From: an uncultured Bacteroidales bacterium
GTDB lineage: Bacteria; Bacteroidota; Bacteroidia; Bacteroidales; P3
NCBI GenBank assembly: GCA_905234665.1
Contig: CAJOIV010000005.1
Coordinates: forward strand, 1-64,000
Direction: 5' to 3'
DNA length: 64,000 nt
The translations under genes were made by a program, and so were the position numbers. Every line of letters starts with the position of its first letter. The stretch's first letter is position 1. This document shows positions 21,601 to 30,274 of this stretch, in pieces. The notes under the pieces are model-generated. The model made no database searches. It saw nothing but the letters and a program-made list of their open reading frames with translations, and was not told the origin of the DNA.

Positions 21601-21663
21601 TGGGCCTGCAAAACAGACACAAATCCCTACAAAAAGGCCGAGAAGTACGTTTCTACTTTTCAT
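18634..21663 (-). CDS. T9SS type A secreted protein, beta-propeller-like
   Basis: About 1009 residues from ATG at 21663; a longer reading from 21705 adds residues ahead of a good signal peptide (MKSRNVLLGLFVGICV, cleaved after FAQ). The last 75 residues (VRFYPNPAEGSTTMQLS, YDINGRLV, LARGMYLVNV) are a type A Por secretion tail, so T9SS export with removal of the tail is expected. The central part has repeated short motifs such as GIGESYYP- and GVYLAKNG-like turns, consistent with a beta-propeller of sensor or adhesin type, but no named domain is certain. No catalytic motif was seen. It stands alone with its own promoter and terminator. Confidence 0.85.
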   Translation of the reverse strand: MKSRNVLLGLFVGICVCFAGPVFAQKANYQSDKLVEIGPDNIGGRTTSLVLGGNPVLAYAGAASGGLYAFIDNKWEYMPCYLDGKEVTLPISSMMTINDSTILIGTGESYYPKSNRLNRFAAMGRGMFLFNTNTRVFTSLTQTVPQSADDDFACVNEMDKMISDATRYVFVATPKGLFRWSVENPNGMMSAPTKVFDGNVTDVKISQQFNRGFFTSGGRLYKISDIIGASEPVDITSSCDAFGQNAGKITLAIAPSDNSYLYAMVTNKNGLLTGVYLTRNTNSWQLISTSTVIPFSTAANASTCGTMTVSNNDPSLVYIAGSDVWKGKGYVENAPYQWSVVSNNESQLNSGDYMASVYSYFAFVHSGIHKIVTDMRAPIDGEEGNTDYFIVTDGGVYLAKNGMESFLNINSGLNNVQINSLAVLPDGSLISGANSNGSPFIEARMGHHGGVSESTWYDPNAERDSTNTNHKANILWYGDGGMVAASRFSQYKPLSRRILFVSGSNGAVGRAYNDYSNFTNTQTWTYGSAFMSDLVENGPKIGQISLWETNGDVAHNDSIVFTIDTLAYVYRNGEQHQLRQNFQVKAGDSIVVLDVAHASYPFYHVFDHNFTVRQELRHKVATPYASRLLAITTESGYPNNTNVSYCWNPTDFRLVFDNSNETRFWAHIYCVNSANHPHYYARQTVLSKDGDAAIVVVENDSLNQSFLVRVKGLAAIDYSKTVPEVRDIMNYKVENRVTVTDTIMTGDSTYFFPGRISSIAIDPRTGKDNLIVTFDVTDGPNVAYIENVTSANPTINLRTVGAAGTPAYSAMIEYTTGSAYVGTENGVFYAQNPKATVWNEYGAFNGVPVTAICQQTQSFPVIHYTGHDGVTEEAYIFPRTKWPYAIYFGTYGRGIFMDSTYVVDHENEIIDPRDILDIPTVTATGNNAVRFYPNPAEGSTTMQLSVANAGQAHMNVYDINGRLVMTKDLGRLGEGTTEHTVDCSALARGMYLVNVLVGESTATSKLIVR

Positions 21664-21716
21664 AAGATATTGATGATTAGTTAGATGTTTAATTTCACAA
21701 TTCATGTTTTAATTAG

Positions 21717-21724
21717 CAAAGATA
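21717..21724 (-). promoter_or_regulatory. Bacteroidota -7 element before the T9SS type A gene
   Basis: Minus strand TATCTTTG, about 54 bp ahead of the chosen start codon. A -33 element is not clear because the upstream sequence is A/T homopolymer. Confidence 0.6.
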
Positions 21725-21897
21725 CACTTTTTTTTTGTAATAGAGCCTTTTTTGCCGAAAAAGCAAAAAAAAAAGTTTTCGGGCAATAAAGGACATGCAC
21801 TCGCGTTAATTGGAATGACGACAGAAAAAAGCCGCTGCCGAGTGTATAAATAATGTATTAGGAACATTAGAAAATATAAACTATAAAAGTACGCATT

Positions 21898-22911
21898 ATG
21901 GAAGAAAATGTGAATATCCAAGAGCTGAACGAGCGTATTTCGCGCGAGAGTGCTTTTGTTGATGCGCTGACCATGGAGATGAGAAAAAGCATCGTCGGCC
22001 AGAAGCACATGGTGGAAAGTCTGATGATAGGCCTACTGAGCAATGGACACGTCCTGCTCGAAGGTGTCCCTGGCTTGGCAAAAACTTTAACGATTACCGC
22101 GTTGGCTCGTGCAATCGACGCGAGGTTCAGCCGCATCCAGTTCACGCCCGACCTGTTGCCTGCCGACCTGGTGGGTACTATGATTTACAGTCAAAAGAAT
22201 GAGTCGTTTGTGGTGAAGAAAGGCCCAGTGTTTTCAAACTTCATTCTTGCGGATGAAATCAACCGTGCCCCTGCCAAGGTCCAGAGTGCCCTGCTGGAGG
22301 CCATGCAGGAACGTCAGGTAACGATAGGAGAGGAGACCTACCGTCTCGAGGAACCATTCTTGGTGATGGCCACCCAGAACCCCATCGAGCAGGAGGGTAC
22401 TTACCCGTTGCCCGAGGCTCAGGTCGACCGCTTCATGCTGAAGGTGGTCATTGGATACCCTAAGAAAGAAGAGGAACGTGAGATTCTTCACCGTCAAGTG
22501 GGAAGAATCATGAACGAAGGAGCCGGTGAAGGCTCAACCAGAGCAGTGGTATCTCCTAAAGACATCCTGAAGGCCCGTGACCTGGTGCGTGAGGTGTATA
22601 TGGATGAAAAAATTGAAGGGTATATCACCGACATCGTTTTCGCAACACGTTACCCCGAGCAGTATCGTCTTGACCGGCTCAAAGGTCTCATCTCTTATGG
22701 CGCTTCGCCCCGTGGTTCCATCAACCTCGCGTTGGCGGCCAAGTCGTTCGCCTTTATGCGCCGCAGGGGCTATGTCATTCCCGAGGATGTCCGTGCGGTG
22801 GCGATGGATGTGCTGCGCCATCGTGTCGGCCTGACATACGAGGCTGAGGCGGAGAACGTGACGGCCGAGGAGGTCGTAAACGAGGTCTTGAATAGCGTGG
22901 AGGTGCCTTGA
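21898..22911 (+). CDS. MoxR family AAA ATPase, first gene of the Bat operon
   Basis: 337 residues. The Walker A motif is GVPGLAKT near residue 60, Walker B is ILADEINRAP, and the sensor region ATQNPIEQEGTYPLPEAQ is typical of MoxR. MoxR ATPases act as chaperones that work with von Willebrand factor A proteins. The gene opens an operon that continues to 30228 in the order known from other Bacteroidota: MoxR, DUF58, a small membrane protein, BatA, BatB, BatC, BatD, BatE. Its stop overlaps the next start (TGATG). Confidence 0.95.
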   Translation: MEENVNIQELNERISRESAFVDALTMEMRKSIVGQKHMVESLMIGLLSNGHVLLEGVPGLAKTLTITALARAIDARFSRIQFTPDLLPADLVGTMIYSQKNESFVVKKGPVFSNFILADEINRAPAKVQSALLEAMQERQVTIGEETYRLEEPFLVMATQNPIEQEGTYPLPEAQVDRFMLKVVIGYPKKEEEREILHRQVGRIMNEGAGEGSTRAVVSPKDILKARDLVREVYMDEKIEGYITDIVFATRYPEQYRLDRLKGLISYGASPRGSINLALAAKSFAFMRRRGYVIPEDVRAVAMDVLRHRVGLTYEAEAENVTAEEVVNEVLNSVEVP

Positions 22912-23780
22912 TGGACAGCGAGATCATAAAGCGGGTACGTAAGATTGAGATTAAGGCACGGGGGCTCTCCCGGCAGCTCTTTTCCGGAGAGTGGCACAGT
23001 GCCTTCAAAGGGCGTGGTATGGCCTTCAGCGAAGTGCGGGAGTACCAATATGGCGACGATGTACGCAGTATTGACTGGAATGTCACGGCACGACTCAACC
23101 ACCCGTATGTGAAAGTCTTTGAAGAAGAACGCGAGCTGACGGTGATGCTGCTGGTCGACGTGAGCGGGTCGAACCGTTTCGGCACCCGTCGCCAGTTCAA
23201 GGAGGAACTGGTGGCCGAGGTGGCGGCAACGTTGGCCTTCAGTGCTATACAGAACAATGACAAGGTCGGCGTCATCTTGTTCTCCGACCATATCGAAAAG
23301 TTCATCCCGCCGAAGAAAGGCAGCAGCCACATCCTCCGCATCATCCGCGAACTCATTACGTTCCGTCCCGTGAGCAACGGGACCGACATCTCCGAGGCGT
23401 TGCAGTTTTTTTCCAACGTAATCAAGCGCCGCTGCACGGCTTTTATATTGAGCGATTTCTATGACGAAGGATATTCCGACGCACTGAAAATAGCCGCTGG
23501 CAAGCATGATGTGGTGGCAGTGCGTATCGCCGACGCCAGCGAGGAGTCGCTGCCAAACCTGGGTCTTGTGAAGTTCTACGACCCTGAGACCGGCGAGACG
23601 CGCTGGGTCGACACCGCCGACAGCGCCGTGCGTAGCGATTTCGCCTCGCGTTATGCCGGGCATGTAACCGCCACAGAGGCTTTGCTGACCAAGTACGGAA
23701 TCGACAGCGCTACACTCTACACGGGTCAGGACTACGTGAAGGAACTGAAGCGACTCTTCGAGAAACGGAGAGGAAGATAG
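22911..23780 (+). CDS. DUF58 domain protein of the Bat operon
   Basis: 289 residues. The DUF58 signature RGMAFSEVREYQYGDDVRSI and DWNVTARLNHPYVKVFEEER is clear, followed by a VWA-like fold with DVSGS. No membrane segment is seen, so it is probably cytoplasmic or peripheral. The start chosen is ATG at 22911, which shares one base with the moxR stop; a TTG three bases earlier is not needed. DUF58 proteins occur next to MoxR and probably pass its action to the membrane VWA proteins, but no biochemical role is established. Confidence 0.93.
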   Translation: MDSEIIKRVRKIEIKARGLSRQLFSGEWHSAFKGRGMAFSEVREYQYGDDVRSIDWNVTARLNHPYVKVFEEERELTVMLLVDVSGSNRFGTRRQFKEELVAEVAATLAFSAIQNNDKVGVILFSDHIEKFIPPKKGSSHILRIIRELITFRPVSNGTDISEALQFFSNVIKRRCTAFILSDFYDEGYSDALKIAAGKHDVVAVRIADASEESLPNLGLVKFYDPETGETRWVDTADSAVRSDFASRYAGHVTATEALLTKYGIDSATLYTGQDYVKELKRLFEKRRGR

Positions 23781-23803
23781 CCTGTATATAGATTAGGATA
23801 AAT

Positions 23804-24712
23804 ATGGTAGATACTATAACTATAAGAAAGTGGATTGTCGGTGCCCTTCTGTTTCTGCCGTTCGGCGTCATGGGACAGAGATATGACTATCATCTGGACA
23901 CGACAGTAATCATGCTGGGCGACCAGACAAAACTGGCCATCGAGAATCCGGTGCCGATGCCGACACTTGAACAAATCTCAGGGGAGGGACTCATCTCCCT
24001 CGGGCAGCGGGTCGATACCGCCACAAATACACTTTACACGTTGCTTACCAGCTTCGAGCCCGGCGAGCATTGGCTGCGGGTGGGTGAGGATTCTGTCCTC
24101 ATTACCGTACAGGATGTTGAAAATGTCGATACCCTCAGTACGGACATCAAGGACATCACCGGTATACTGAAGCAACCCTATACCTTTTGGGAGATTTTCC
24201 GTTGGGTGTTGCTTGCGTTGGTGTTGGTGGGACTTTTCTTTCTGTGGCGGTATGTGTGGCACCCCTATTTTGTGAAGAAGATGATGCAGTTGGGCGACAC
24301 CACGACGCCAGAGGCGACTGTCCCGCCCGATGAGCGCGCCTTGTCGGCATTGGAGAATTTGCGCACAAAACGACTGTGGCAGCAAGGCCGCTCCAAAGAA
24401 TATCATACAGAACTGACGGACATTGTGCGCCGGTACCTGATGGATGCCCACGGCATCAATTCCACCGAGATGACCACAGGGCAAACGTTGGAGTTTTTCA
24501 GTGCGTCACGCGTCTGCACCGACGAGTCTTACCGACTGCTGCGCCAGATGCTTGAGACGGCCGACATGGTCAAGTTTGCCAAATCCGATCCTCCCGCCTA
24601 TGAACATGACCGATCGATGGAATCCGCAGTGGCCTTTGTGAAGGCTCTCGCTGTGAAAATAGAGAAGGCGGATACGGACGATTCGATAGACAAGAAGGAG
24701 GCTACGGTATGA
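23804..24712 (+). CDS. Bat operon membrane protein (DUF4381-like position)
   Basis: 302 residues. There is an N-terminal signal segment (residues 10-24), a periplasmic beta-rich part, one membrane helix (about residues 125-145, WEIFRWVLLALVLVGLFFLW) and a cytoplasmic helical tail of about 150 residues. Proteins of this shape lie between DUF58 and BatA in Bacteroidota and Proteobacteria Bat loci (DUF4381 in Proteobacteria). Homology to DUF4381 is inferred from position and topology. It overlaps batA by 4 bp (ATGA). Confidence 0.75.
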   Translation: MVDTITIRKWIVGALLFLPFGVMGQRYDYHLDTTVIMLGDQTKLAIENPVPMPTLEQISGEGLISLGQRVDTATNTLYTLLTSFEPGEHWLRVGEDSVLITVQDVENVDTLSTDIKDITGILKQPYTFWEIFRWVLLALVLVGLFFLWRYVWHPYFVKKMMQLGDTTTPEATVPPDERALSALENLRTKRLWQQGRSKEYHTELTDIVRRYLMDAHGINSTEMTTGQTLEFFSASRVCTDESYRLLRQMLETADMVKFAKSDPPAYEHDRSMESAVAFVKALAVKIEKADTDDSIDKKEATV

Positions 24713-25707
24713 GTCAGATAACGTTTGCCCACCCTTGGGTGCTTGCCTTCCTGGCTTTGGTGCCGATGATGATTGCTTGGTACGTATGGCGTTACCGCAA
24801 GCAGAACCCGGCTCTTCAGTTTTCAAACATCAGCCTCTTCCGTGGCGCGCGTAAGACCTTTCGACAGCAGACACGCCCGGTGCTCTACATCTTGCGTATT
24901 GTCGCGGTGGCGGCCTTGGTGGTGGCGTTGGCTCGCCCCCAAAGCAAGATGAGCCGGCAGGAAATGAAAGTCGAGGGCATCGACATCGTGCTGGCAATGG
25001 ATGTGAGTGGCAGTATGCTGGCCGAAGACTTCAAGCCCAACCGGTTGGAGGCGGCCAAGAAGGTGGCATCCGATTTTATCGCCGGGCGTCGCCATGACCG
25101 TATGGGCCTTGTGGTCTTCTCTGGCGAGGCCTTCACCCAGGTGCCTCTCACTATTGACCACAATGTGCTGCAGACGCAACTCAAAGGGCTCAAGAGCGGC
25201 GTGCTGAAGGACGGCACGGCTCTTGGCGACGGTCTTGCAACGGCCATCAACCGCATCAAGGACAGCGAGGCCAAGAGCAAAGTTATCATTCTGCTCACCG
25301 ACGGCATCAACAACCAAGGAGCCGTCGACCCGCAGAGCGCGGCCGAGATTGCCGCCCTCTACAACATCCGTCTCTACACTATCGGTGTCGGCACCCAGGG
25401 CCTTGCACCTTATCCTTTTCGCGATCCCTTTGGCCATGTGCACTACCAGAATGTGCCTGTCGAACTTGATGAACACCTGCTTACCAGTATGGCACAGGCA
25501 ACAGATGACGGCCACTATTTCCGTGCCACCAACAAGAAGTCGCTGCAGCAGATTTTCTCACAGATCGACGAGATGGAGAAGAGCAAAATCGATGTGACGC
25601 AGTATGCCCAGACAAAGGACGAGTATGCCGTCTGGCTCCTGTTGGCGGCATTCGCGTTGCTGGCCGAAATCCTGCTTTCTTTACTTTATTATAGAACCAC
25701 CCCTTGA
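24709..25707 (+). CDS. batA: BatA, membrane-anchored VWA protein
   Basis: 332 residues. Two N-terminal membrane helices (about residues 8-25 and 60-78) are followed by a VWA domain with an intact MIDAS motif DVSGS (near residue 100), TPL-type threonine region and LTDGINNQG, and a C-terminal helix (VWLLLAAFALLAEILLSLLY). The first 95 residues match the BatA N-terminal domain. In Bacteroides the Bat proteins form an inner-membrane complex linked to oxidative stress tolerance. Here it sits in the standard place before batB, 7 bp apart. Confidence 0.93.
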   Translation: MSQITFAHPWVLAFLALVPMMIAWYVWRYRKQNPALQFSNISLFRGARKTFRQQTRPVLYILRIVAVAALVVALARPQSKMSRQEMKVEGIDIVLAMDVSGSMLAEDFKPNRLEAAKKVASDFIAGRRHDRMGLVVFSGEAFTQVPLTIDHNVLQTQLKGLKSGVLKDGTALGDGLATAINRIKDSEAKSKVIILLTDGINNQGAVDPQSAAEIAALYNIRLYTIGVGTQGLAPYPFRDPFGHVHYQNVPVELDEHLLTSMAQATDDGHYFRATNKKSLQQIFSQIDEMEKSKIDVTQYAQTKDEYAVWLLLAAFALLAEILLSLLYYRTTP

Positions 25708-25714
25708 CACTGAT

Positions 25715-26773
25715 ATGATACACTTTGAACATCCTGGATATTTATGGTTCCTCCTTGTGGTGGCGGCTTGTACAGCTTTGTGGATATTGCTGCGCAGGCT
25801 CTCGCGCCGCCGTCTGGAGAAGTTCGCCGACCGTAATATGCATGCGCGGCTGGTGCCCGATGCGTCGGTCTGGCGGCCAGCCTTCAAGTTCGGCCTGTTG
25901 ATGCTCGCCGCAACATTCATGATTATAGCTATTGCCAACCCTCAGGAGGGCTCCAAGTTGGTGAAGGGCGAACGGCTGGGAAGTGATATCGCCGTCTGCC
26001 TCGACATATCCAACAGTATGATGGCCGAGGATATTCAACCCAACCGTCTGGAGCGTAGCAAGCGCATTGTCAGCAACCTCCTCGGAGCTTTGGGCAGCGA
26101 CCGGGTCTCGCTCGTGGTCTTCGCAGGAAGCAGCTATATCCAGATGCCTCTGACCAGTGACTATAGCGCCGTGAAACTCTTCCTCGACCAGGTCGACTGC
26201 AGCCTTATCTCCGCGCAGGGTACCGCCATCGGCGAGGCTATCGAGAAGGCAATGGAGACCTTTGGCTACGGCGATCCCGACAGGGAATGGAAAAAGAACC
26301 AGGGGCGGGCCATTGTCATTATCTCCGACGGAGAGAATTTTGAGGACGATGCCGAGAGCGCCGCTCGGGAGGCGGCTGCCGAAGGCGTGCGTATATGCAC
26401 CATCGGCATGGGCCTTCCTGAAGGAACACCCATCCCTGAGTACCGTGGTCGTCAGCGTATGGGCTATAAGCGTGACCGCCGCGGCAACACCGTCACCACT
26501 CGCCTCGACGAGGCCACACTCACGGCCATCGCCCATGCGGGCAAGGGAGTTTATGTCCGTGCCACCAATGTCAATTCTGGCGTGCAGGAGATTGTGCATC
26601 TGATAGAAAAATTGGAGAAAGAAAACTATGGAGAGGCCGTCTTCTCTGAGTATGAGAGCCTCTATCAGTACCCTGCTGCTGCGGCTTTGGTCTGCCTGCT
26701 GGCCGAGGTGCTGATTTTTGAGCGTCGCAACAGGAAGGTCGACTTCGACAAGATATTAAGGAAAGGACAATAA
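25715..26773 (+). CDS. batB: BatB, membrane-anchored VWA protein
   Basis: 352 residues from ATG at 25715; a longer frame from 25604 would lie inside batA. The layout is like BatA: N-terminal helices, a VWA domain with MIDAS variant DISNS (CLDISNSMMAEDIQPNRLER), ISDGENFED, and a C-terminal helix. Ser-to-Asn at the third MIDAS position keeps metal-ligand potential. It is 5 bp from batC and would form a complex with BatA, BatC and BatE in the inner membrane by analogy with Bacteroides. Confidence 0.93.
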   Translation: MIHFEHPGYLWFLLVVAACTALWILLRRLSRRRLEKFADRNMHARLVPDASVWRPAFKFGLLMLAATFMIIAIANPQEGSKLVKGERLGSDIAVCLDISNSMMAEDIQPNRLERSKRIVSNLLGALGSDRVSLVVFAGSSYIQMPLTSDYSAVKLFLDQVDCSLISAQGTAIGEAIEKAMETFGYGDPDREWKKNQGRAIVIISDGENFEDDAESAAREAAAEGVRICTIGMGLPEGTPIPEYRGRQRMGYKRDRRGNTVTTRLDEATLTAIAHAGKGVYVRATNVNSGVQEIVHLIEKLEKENYGEAVFSEYESLYQYPAAAALVCLLAEVLIFERRNRKVDFDKILRKGQ

Positions 26774-26777
26774 GGAA

Positions 26778-27581
26778 ATGAAAAGGTTATTCATTATAGG
26801 TATTTGCATTTTGTTGACACTGGCGGCGGGGGCGCAGAACTCATCTGTGCGCAAGCAGACCCGCAAGGGCAACCGCGAGTACAACCGGAAGCACTACGAC
26901 CGCGCCGAAGTTGACTACCGCCGCGCACTTCAGGTCGACAGTACCGCCTACCGTGCCCAGCACAATCTGGGCAACGCCCTCTACCGTTCGAAGGAGTACG
27001 CCGAGGCCCAACGTCACTACGATATGGCTCTGCGCGAGCCGTCTCTCGACCCGAAGACCCGCAGCGGCATGCTCCACAACCGTGGCAACTGCCACCTGCA
27101 GGCAGGCCTCCAGAAAGACGACAGGGCTCAGGGTTTGGAGGATTTCCGTCAGGCTGTGTCCGACTATCAAGAGGCCCTCAAACTCGATCCCAAGAACGAT
27201 GACACGCGTTACAACCTTTCCTATGCCATGAAGATGCTCCGTCAGGCCCAACAACAGCAACAGCAGCAACAACAGCAGGGGGGAGGACAGCAGAACCAGC
27301 AAGATCAGAAAGACAAGCAGGACCAGCAGAATAAAAACGACCAGCAGAACCAGCAGGATCAGCAGAACCAACAGGACCAGCAGAACCAGCAGGGTCAGCA
27401 AGGTCAGAAGGACCAGCAGCAACAGGATCGCCGTCAGCAGCAACAGGGTCGTCAGCAGCAGAAAAAACAGGATGCCGAACGTCTCCTTGAGGCGGTGAAG
27501 AACAACGAGAAGAACTCGTTGAAAGAGCATGCCAAGAAGGTGGAGACGGGCTCTCCGCGTAGAATAGAGAAGGACTGGTAG
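26778..27581 (+). CDS. batC: BatC, TPR protein with a Gln/Asn-rich tail
   Basis: 267 residues. A signal peptide (residues 1-18, ending AAGAQ) is followed by three to four TPR motifs (RAEVDYRRALQVDSTAYRAQ, LGNALYRSKEYAEAQRHYDM). Residues about 156-233 are almost only Gln, Asn, Asp, Lys and Arg, encoded by CAG/CAA/AAC-rich repeats. BatC of Bacteroides is a periplasmic TPR protein that binds the VWA partners. The polar tail is much longer than the structured core needs and is probably unfolded and variable between strains. Confidence 0.92.
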   Translation: MKRLFIIGICILLTLAAGAQNSSVRKQTRKGNREYNRKHYDRAEVDYRRALQVDSTAYRAQHNLGNALYRSKEYAEAQRHYDMALREPSLDPKTRSGMLHNRGNCHLQAGLQKDDRAQGLEDFRQAVSDYQEALKLDPKNDDTRYNLSYAMKMLRQAQQQQQQQQQQGGGQQNQQDQKDKQDQQNKNDQQNQQDQQNQQDQQNQQGQQGQKDQQQQDRRQQQQGRQQQKKQDAERLLEAVKNNEKNSLKEHAKKVETGSPRRIEKDW

Positions 27582-27588
27582 AGTGGGA

Positions 27589-27627
27589 AATCAAGAATCA
27601 GGAATTAGGAATGAGGAATTAGGAATT
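27589..27627 (+). repeat. Heptamer array (AATTAGG) before batD
   Basis: Units AATCAGG, AATTAGG, AATGAGG, AATTAGG and AATTATG follow one another and the last unit contains the batD start codon. The same word is repeated at 61512-61549 inside murL. Confidence 0.88.
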
Positions 27628-29451
27628 ATGAAGAAGTTCTTTTTAGTTTTTAGTTTTTACCTTTTAGTTTCGGTGGGTGCCTTCGCGCAGGAGTTGCGGG
27701 TACGGGCGCCGCAGGCGGTAGCCCTCGGGCAGCGTTTCGAGGTGCGCTATGAAGTCAATGACCGCTGCAAGGACTTCCGGGGTCCCTCCTTCAAGGGGTT
27801 TAGTGTTCTTTCGGGACCCAACACTTCCATGCAGACCGGCATGACGGTCATCAACGGGCAGGTCACGCACTCTATCACCTCGGGCTTTACCTATATCATT
27901 CAGGCCGACGTGGAAGGCTCTTTTGAGGTGGGCGCCGCCAGTTGCACTGTGGAAGGGAAGAAAATCACCTGTCCGGGCTTCACCATCAAGGTGGAGAAGG
28001 GCAGGCAGCAGGCCTCCGGTGGCAGCCAGCAAGGGCAGCGCGGCTATTCCCAACCCAATGCCGCTCAACCCGCCCAGTCGGGCAATATTGACAGCAAGAG
28101 CCTCTTTGCCCGCGCTACGGTCAGCAAAACCAACCCCTACCAGGGCGAGCAGGTCATTCTTACCTATAAGATATACACACAGGTGTCCCTCAGTCAGTAT
28201 CAGATTGACAAGCTTCCCGGCAACAAAGGATTTTGGAGCGAGGACCTGACGCGCGACGGCAATGTGAAAACCTACGAAGAGACTGTCGACGGCCGCCGCT
28301 ACATGGTGGCGGAAATCCGCCGCGGAGCCATCTTTGCACAGGAAAGCGGCAAGTTGACTATCCAGCCCCTTGACCTCGACGTGCTGGCTCTCGTGCAGCG
28401 GCAGCGCCAACGCACGGGGACTCTGTGGGACCTCTTCGACGACCCCTTCTTCAACCCCACACAGGCCGTGGAAAAGCATCTCCGCACCAATAGTCTCAAC
28501 ATCAATGTCAAGCCTCTGCCCCAGACTCCTGACGGATTCACCGGAGCCGTAGGCGCCTTCGATGTCAAGGGTGAAGTCGATACCCGCGAAGTGCGCGCCA
28601 ATGAGGCTATTACCTACCGTCTCACCGTCTCTGGCAGTGGCAACTTGATGCTCATCAACGCCCCGCAAATCAAGTTCTCGCAGGTCTTTGAGGTATACGA
28701 CCCCCAGGTCTCCGACAATCTCAGCCGCACGGCCAACGGTGTTTCGGGCAGCCGGACTTTTGAGTGGGTGCTCATCCCCCGGGCGCAAGGCAATTACGAG
28801 ATTCCCGCCGTCGACTTCCAATATTTCGATCCTGCCTCTGGACGCTACATCACCAAGCATGTCGAGGCAATCCCTGTCCGTGTGAACCGTGGCGACCCCA
28901 ACGCCATGAAACATGTCACCAGCAGCAAGAACGATGTCCGACTGCTCAACTCCGACATCAACTATATCCAGACGCGCCCGTCGGCTCTTGTTCCCAAGAA
29001 AGACAAGTACTCCATCCCGGTCTGGTTCATCGTCTCTTTCATAGTGCTTGTGCTTGTCTCGTTCGGAGCCAGCCTCTTTCTGAGACGTCGTCAGGCGAGG
29101 ATGCAGGATGTGGCAGGCATGCGCCTAAGCCGTGCCACCAAGCAGGCTCGCAAACGGCTGAAAAAGGCGGCGGCATTGTTGCACGCAGGTGACGAGAACC
29201 GGTTCTACGAAGAGGTGTACCACGCCCTGTGGGGCTGTCTTGCCGACAAATACAATATTCCCTTGACCGACCTCAGCAGCGACACTGTCCGTCAGATTCT
29301 TGCCGACAGGCAGATTCCGGAGGAACAGTCGTCCCGCATCATGGAGACCCTCCAGTCCCTCGACATGGCTCGTTTCGCCCCGGGCAACGCCGCCGACAAG
29401 ATGCAGGCCATTTACAACCAGGCTCTCGACACTATCGCCTACCTTAGTTAA
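27628..29451 (+). CDS. batD: BatD, beta-rich membrane protein
   Basis: 607 residues from ATG at 27628; a reading from 27583 would only translate the repeat array. The signal peptide (MKKFFLVFSFYLLVSV, then GAFAQ) is encoded by the 7-bp word TTTTTAG and is almost the same as in four other genes of this window. The BatD domain follows (RVRAPQAVALGQRFEVRYEV), with a membrane helix near residue 465 (IPVWFIVSFIVLVLVSFGAS) and a cytoplasmic helical end. It sits in the usual place between batC and batE. Confidence 0.93.
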   Translation: MKKFFLVFSFYLLVSVGAFAQELRVRAPQAVALGQRFEVRYEVNDRCKDFRGPSFKGFSVLSGPNTSMQTGMTVINGQVTHSITSGFTYIIQADVEGSFEVGAASCTVEGKKITCPGFTIKVEKGRQQASGGSQQGQRGYSQPNAAQPAQSGNIDSKSLFARATVSKTNPYQGEQVILTYKIYTQVSLSQYQIDKLPGNKGFWSEDLTRDGNVKTYEETVDGRRYMVAEIRRGAIFAQESGKLTIQPLDLDVLALVQRQRQRTGTLWDLFDDPFFNPTQAVEKHLRTNSLNINVKPLPQTPDGFTGAVGAFDVKGEVDTREVRANEAITYRLTVSGSGNLMLINAPQIKFSQVFEVYDPQVSDNLSRTANGVSGSRTFEWVLIPRAQGNYEIPAVDFQYFDPASGRYITKHVEAIPVRVNRGDPNAMKHVTSSKNDVRLLNSDINYIQTRPSALVPKKDKYSIPVWFIVSFIVLVLVSFGASLFLRRRQARMQDVAGMRLSRATKQARKRLKKAAALLHAGDENRFYEEVYHALWGCLADKYNIPLTDLSSDTVRQILADRQIPEEQSSRIMETLQSLDMARFAPGNAADKMQAIYNQALDTIAYLS

Positions 29452-29475
29452 TGTACCATAATGATTATAGTTGAA

Positions 29476-30228
29476 ATGAAAAGGTTTATATCTCTCTCTG
29501 TTCTCGCTTTCTGCTTTCTGGTGATGCATGCGCAGCCCGCCGACCTTTTCCGTCAGGGCAATGAGGCCTACCGCCAGTCGGACTACCTGCAAGCCATCGA
29601 GGCCTATACCGCTGTCCTTGATGCAGGTTATGAGAACGCCGACCTCTACTATAACTTGGGCAATGCCTACTACCGCACAGAACAGATGGGCATGGCAGTC
29701 CTCTGTTACGAGCGTGCCCTTCGGATAGAGCCCGGTTTTGCTGAAGCCAAGCAGAATCTCGCCTTGGCCAATGCCCGCACCGAGGATAAGATAACCCCCA
29801 TTCCGGAGTTTCTCCTCGCTCGCTGGTACCGTGCGTTGAATACACTTCTCCCACCCACAGGCTGGCTCATCACCTTGTTGGTCCTGGGAGTGCTGGCTGT
29901 CGTGGCTGCCGGGTTGATACGCTTCAGCGGCTCCTACACATGGAGAAAAACCGCCTTTGTCGCCATCATCATCATAGGAGTGCTGCTGCTTGTCGCAATC
30001 TGCTGCACATTCTCCTCCATCAATCGCTACAACCGCCACGACCGTGCCGTGGTCACCCAGCCGATGGTGGTGGTGAAAGGGTCGCCTGACGATGCAGGAG
30101 TCGACAAATTGGTCCTCCATGAGGGTACCACCCTGGTGGTCGATGAAACCCTCGGAACTTGGTACAAAGTGCGCCTCGCCGATGGCAACACTGGCTGGCT
30201 CCCGGACACAGAGATAACCATAATATAA
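29476..30228 (+). CDS. batE: BatE, TPR and SH3-like membrane protein
   Basis: 250 residues from ATG at 29476, which gives a clean signal peptide (MKRFISLSVLAFCFLVM, then HAQ). Two TPR motifs (LFRQGNEAYRQSDYLQAIEAY, YYNLGNAYYRTEQMGMAVL) are followed by two membrane helices (about residues 130-150 and 160-180) and a C-terminal bacterial SH3 domain (LHEGTTLVVDETLGTWYKV, TGWLP). This is the standard BatE architecture and it closes the operon. Confidence 0.92.
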   Translation: MKRFISLSVLAFCFLVMHAQPADLFRQGNEAYRQSDYLQAIEAYTAVLDAGYENADLYYNLGNAYYRTEQMGMAVLCYERALRIEPGFAEAKQNLALANARTEDKITPIPEFLLARWYRALNTLLPPTGWLITLLVLGVLAVVAAGLIRFSGSYTWRKTAFVAIIIIGVLLLVAICCTFSSINRYNRHDRAVVTQPMVVVKGSPDDAGVDKLVLHEGTTLVVDETLGTWYKVRLADGNTGWLPDTEITII

Positions 30229-30229
30229 T

Positions 30230-30274
30230 TGCTAGTAGGACTAGTGACACTAGTAGCACTAGAGACGATAGATT
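30230..30274 (+). repeat. Tandem array (ACTAGTAG / ACTAGTGAC) before the WG-repeat gene
   Basis: Degenerate ACTAG-containing units of 8-11 bp fill the 46 bp between the batE stop and the next start codon and end GATAGATT directly before ATG, a junction shared with 38730 and 46133. Confidence 0.75.

Noticed and set aside
27583-27627. N-terminal extension of BatD from an earlier GTG
   Set aside because: The extra residues only translate the AATTAGG array. The signal peptide begins at the ATG at 27628.
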